From NCBI GenBank assembly GCA_902806595.1, contig CADCXC010000005.1:1798001-1862000 (forward strand): 64,000 nucleotides of DNA, read 5' to 3'. The notes beneath the pieces were generated by a model. That model was not told where the DNA came from. It was given only the letters and a program-made list of their open reading frames with translations, and did not search any database. This document shows positions 61,001-64,000 of this stretch, in pieces (position 1 is the stretch's first letter; each line of letters opens with the position of its first letter). This DNA is from Pyrenopolyporus hunteri. Its lineage: Eukaryota; Ascomycota; Sordariomycetes; Xylariales; Hypoxylaceae. The position numbers and the translations under genes were made by a program.

Positions 61001-61321
61001 GTAAGACTCGTTAGTTCTGGAATAGCGGAGGCGGAGTTGGGTGGGTGAAGGGAGAGGTCATAAACGCACATCCTCGAGGGTTTTGGCGAATTCGGGCAGA
61101 TGCTTGATGTGATAGTTCACACGGCTGATGTCGTGCGTGGCCGAGGGCGTCCTCTCATCATCAATGCTTGAACCATACTGAGAAGATGTAATTAGACGGG
61201 AGCGAGCTTGAGGCCTGGCTATTCTCTTGTCTCGACGTACGGCAGAATCCCCACTGCTGAAACTGTGCCCATCCGTGGGCTGCCACTCACTTATCGTCAC
61301 GAAGGGCTGGCTGTCGCCCAT
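58065..61321 (-). CDS. Caspase-like / homeodomain-like / rhodanese multidomain protein
   Basis: Exons 61321-61070, 60953-60685, 60529-59283, 59243-58681 and 58616-58065 give 960 residues, all in frame. After a disordered N-terminus, residues about 65-330 form a caspase-like domain of the fungal type: YHIKHLPEFAKTLEDV, HALLLHWTCDDL, LFIVYYGGHAR with His161, and VLILLDCCAGAAS with Cys195 in the catalytic position. Then ARATPVHFMMTAN, a long Ser-rich linker, and at about 549-600 a homeodomain-like segment (LPPQVQARLEEYFQDNP, then TKLWFQNRRAQQ). Residues about 625-745 are rhodanese-like (ITIIDLRSPSEYENSHIHGA; VVFYDK; CFVLKGHYREF) without a CX5R loop, so probably a binding module. The C-terminal exon is charged and coiled (RHQKEIEDEFEKRQPELY) and ends Pro/Gly-rich. 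The 155-nt intron 2 is long for the window. Function unknown; signalling or regulated proteolysis is inference. Confidence 0.85.
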
Positions 61322-63336
61322 GATCACATACGCTTGTGCAGATCAACAAGACTGCGACGGGAGGAGGGGATAGGTAGGTAGGTAGGTAGGAAGGGCTGGA
61401 CGAGGCAGCGGATGCTAGGGAAGAATAATAATATCGTCGGGCTCTGTGTCTTCACATGGCTCTGCTGCTGCACCTCATGGCGGGTGAGACTTGTCTGCAA
61501 CGAAACGAGGCTGGAATATGGGAAGTTGGTAACTCGGTAGCTTGGACTTAGGGTAGAACCGGTAGAAGCAAGATAGGGCAGGACGGGACAGGGCTTCAAT
61601 CAATCACTTGAGCGAGAGTCGTAATACGGAGGACGGAGAACGGAGAACGGGGACGGGTCAATAACATCATCTAATGGCACTCTACGTGCCCTTGTGTCTA
61701 TGGTGCTGTGCTTGTGCTTGGTGCTTGGTGCTTGGTGCTTGGTGCTGGGCTATCACGCTCACTCGAGCTCTTCAGGCACCGGGTCTTCTGCCGACGGACG
61801 CTGCTGGCTTGTAGTGGTGGGAAAGGGAACGCCTTGCGACGGACGATGGGCTGAACATGACCAGGAGGATGAAGGATGTCCTAAAGAGTTAAGATGAGCG
61901 TCTCGGTAGAAGAATCCGGTTTAGCGGCCCCCTGCCCGCGGTGAACCAATTCGGAGTAATCGCCCTCGTCAAAAATTTCCCTCTGTCCCCCCTTCCCGAT
62001 CATTGGCTCGTTGTAATTATTTGTGCCTGCCTGTGCCTTGCCTGTGCCTGCCTGAGGTAGGCTACGTGTAACATCACGTATGATTGCTTCTAGAAGATAA
62101 AACCGCGCTGAGTTCGGCTATTAAAGGTAGATGTGGATGTCTTTGTGGATGCGCATGTCCTGAAATTGCCCTACTGTTTTAGCTTATAAATTGCTTCTAA
62201 AATTGTACAAGAAATGATATACATCTCTGTATCTAGATTCGGTGGATACCTCCGCTACCAGGTATGCCAAGACCCCACGTTACCTAGGCGCCTACCTAGG
62301 CACCTAGGCAAACTACCTACCACCTAGTCCCCAGCGTATCACGTCCTTAGCTTAAGTGTACCATCTACTATAGTACCTGACCATGTATATAGGTACATGC
62401 AGTATAAGAGATGCTTGCCTCGATATTCCAACGTTCTTCGTATACCCCTGAGGTTTAAATGCTTGACCAACACCCTGCACTCTCGACTTTGCGATAACCT
62501 CTCATATCTCTAAGTACTTACAACAACGAACTGCTCGCTTACAATGTATATTCCACGTCAATACCCATAGAATTAGACGGAGGGCGCTTCTTCTCCAAAA
62601 AAATCGTCAATTCGCTCACCCTAGCTCACTCCGGGTTTCATCAGCATTGTTCACGAACGAATTGTCAGTGGCCAACCGGTAATGTTTTTATTCTGATCGT
62701 CCACTAGCCCGGTCGGGGATATCTCTCGATTATACGGAATATCCACGACCTTGCAACCGAATCACGCCGATTCTCCCGCGCATCATTCGAGATAAGGCCA
62801 TTCGATCTTAGGGTCCGTGTATCTATATGGTGGCCATCGGCCGTCACCATGCTATGAATCCCGAGGGAGCAACAAGAAAAAGCCACTCAGAACCAACAAC
62901 TCCTACGACCTGTCCAGGCACTCTGGATACAGAGTCGATAGTAGACCTTCCGTATGTCCCGGTCCAAATGCAAACCAACCCCCAATGACCCTTGTCTTCC
63001 ACATTCCATAGCCCTTTATGTAGGTGAGAGAAGGTAAGCCGTCAGAGCCCCCCGCGCGTATATGAGTAATCAAATGCTCCGTAATGAGTTTTCCATACCA
63101 TGGAAAGATCAAGGAGGTGGAGTAAATCCGCCCCCGAACGCCAATGTGGATGCAGGTTCGCCCCGATAAAGGCCCAAATGCCAAACCGATGCGCGTAGTG
63201 AATGATAATGCAGCTAGAAATCATAAAAAATAGTAATCGAAGAACCAATGTCGCCAATTGACTCATTTGCGTTTGCAGATCCGCCTCATGCGGATTCGAG
63301 CACGAATTGGTTTCGATAGTGGACCCAGGCGCGGGC
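61322..63336. other. 2-kb intergenic region with short tandem repeats
   Basis: No gene is supported. It holds GTAG repeats (61371-61390), about five TGCTTGG heptamers (61715-61748), TGCCTG units (62028-62054) and clustered CCTAGG/ACCTAC motifs (62281-62327). Confidence 0.5.
61715..61748. repeat. TGCTTGG heptamer tandem repeat
   Basis: About five near-perfect 7-bp units upstream of the caspase-like gene. They create a spurious Leu/Cys-rich frame on the plus strand. Confidence 0.85.
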
Positions 63337-63713
63337 TTAACTACCGTTCTTTGCCTCCGTATTTCGACGTGCCTCCTCCAAGTCCTCTTTTAATAAGCGC
63401 TCGCTAAGGCTCCTCGGCGTACCGTTGAAGTAGGTTACCTCGGGCCTATAACTACTTGTTTCGTCAACTCCGCTTCGTCCGTCAACACTGCCGACAAATG
63501 TATAGAAATCGCCCATCTCAGCAGCCTTTCTATATAATTCCGGATCGCGAACAACGGAGATCGTAAACGGTTTTCCGCGATAAGATCCCACGGATGCGGC
63601 TGCATGACGAGGTGATGGAGGTGTAGGTGCGCGAGTAGCATGTTTGGCAGGAACAGGAATTGCGGGAGATGTGGAAAATAAGACCGGCTTTTCAGCTATA
63701 GGCGTCGCGTCAG

Positions 63714-63744
<31 letters not shown>

Positions 63745-64000
63745 TTCATCCTCATCGTCGTCCTCCTCCTCATCAATATATTTTGTGGTCCGTTTGCTCT
63801 CGCGGTCTTTGCCGTTCAATACGGTATCCGAGTTGTCTTCAAAATCAAACATGTCTTCTTCATTGAGAATTGGTTCGCCGTCGGTATTAGGCGGCTCTGT
63901 TAGCTGGCTATTATGATGCTCTTCCTTTCGCTGTTTGGGATCGGTGATGTTCGATTCTGGCCCGGGTATCGCTTCAAGCGGCGGAGAAAATCGTTTCTTG
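63337..64000 (-). CDS. C-terminal part of an acidic protein, running off the window
   Basis: The minus-strand frame is open from the window edge (64000) to TAA at 63337, about 220 residues, so this is the 3' end of a larger gene. The visible part begins with charged disordered sequence (SPPLEAIPGPESNITDPKQR), continues with LNEEDMFDFEDNSDTVL, a long Asp/Glu run from imperfect GAGGAC repeats (about 63711-63775), a Pro-rich segment (RAPTPPSPRHAA), and a more conserved-looking end (GKPFTISVVRDPELYRKAAE, then GDFYTFVGSVDG and SLSERLLKEDLEEARR). I do not recognise the family. The acidic run suggests a nuclear or chromatin-associated protein, which is only a guess. Confidence 0.7.

Noticed and set aside
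61694..61897. Leu/Cys-rich 67-codon frame resembling a signal peptide
   Set aside because: It derives from the TGCTTGG tandem repeat.

Overview
The window is nuclear DNA of a filamentous ascomycete (Pezizomycotina). Genes carry short introns (about 39-155 nt, mostly around 50) with GTAAGT/GTATGT/GTGAGT donors, CTAAC-type branch points and CAG/TAG acceptors. They include fungal-only families: Zn(II)2Cys6 regulators, Cas1p-type O-acyltransferase, CPY and a 2EXR/F-box-like protein. One retrotransposon shows the C-to-T pattern of repeat-induced point mutation (RIP). A Sordariomycete is likely; that is inference. All exon joins were read by eye from splice signals, reading frame and family conservation.

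Layout. 0-24 kb is a conserved housekeeping segment: a DUF1330-like protein, a disordered hypothetical, ribosomal protein uS13 (RPS18), the 60S maturation factor SDO1, carboxypeptidase Y, a Cas1p/CASD1-type sugar O-acetyltransferase broken by an in-frame TAG, an F-box-like protein, a multi-pass membrane protein with an AT-hook, the ARF-like GTPase Arl3/ARFRP1, exosome subunit Rrp45, splicing factor Cwc15, an EBP-type sterol isomerase homologue and a PEBP protein. Several lie in convergent or divergent pairs, and uS13/SDO1 and Rrp45/Cwc15 pair related RNA and ribosome functions.

24.5-36.6 kb holds three transcription factors: two Zn2Cys6 proteins facing each other and a TALE homeodomain protein. 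No biosynthetic genes accompany them.

36.6-58 kb is a gene-poor island. At its centre sits a complete Ty3/gypsy LTR retrotransposon (44617-51622) with 294-bp LTRs and a 5-bp target duplication. It is so heavily mutated that C survives almost only in CpG.

58-61.3 kb encodes the most unusual gene: a 960-residue protein combining an N-terminal caspase-like domain, a homeodomain-like segment, a rhodanese domain and a charged C-terminal tail. A 39-nt, frame-preserving intron interrupts the homeodomain. The window closes with the C-terminal part of an acidic protein that runs off the end.
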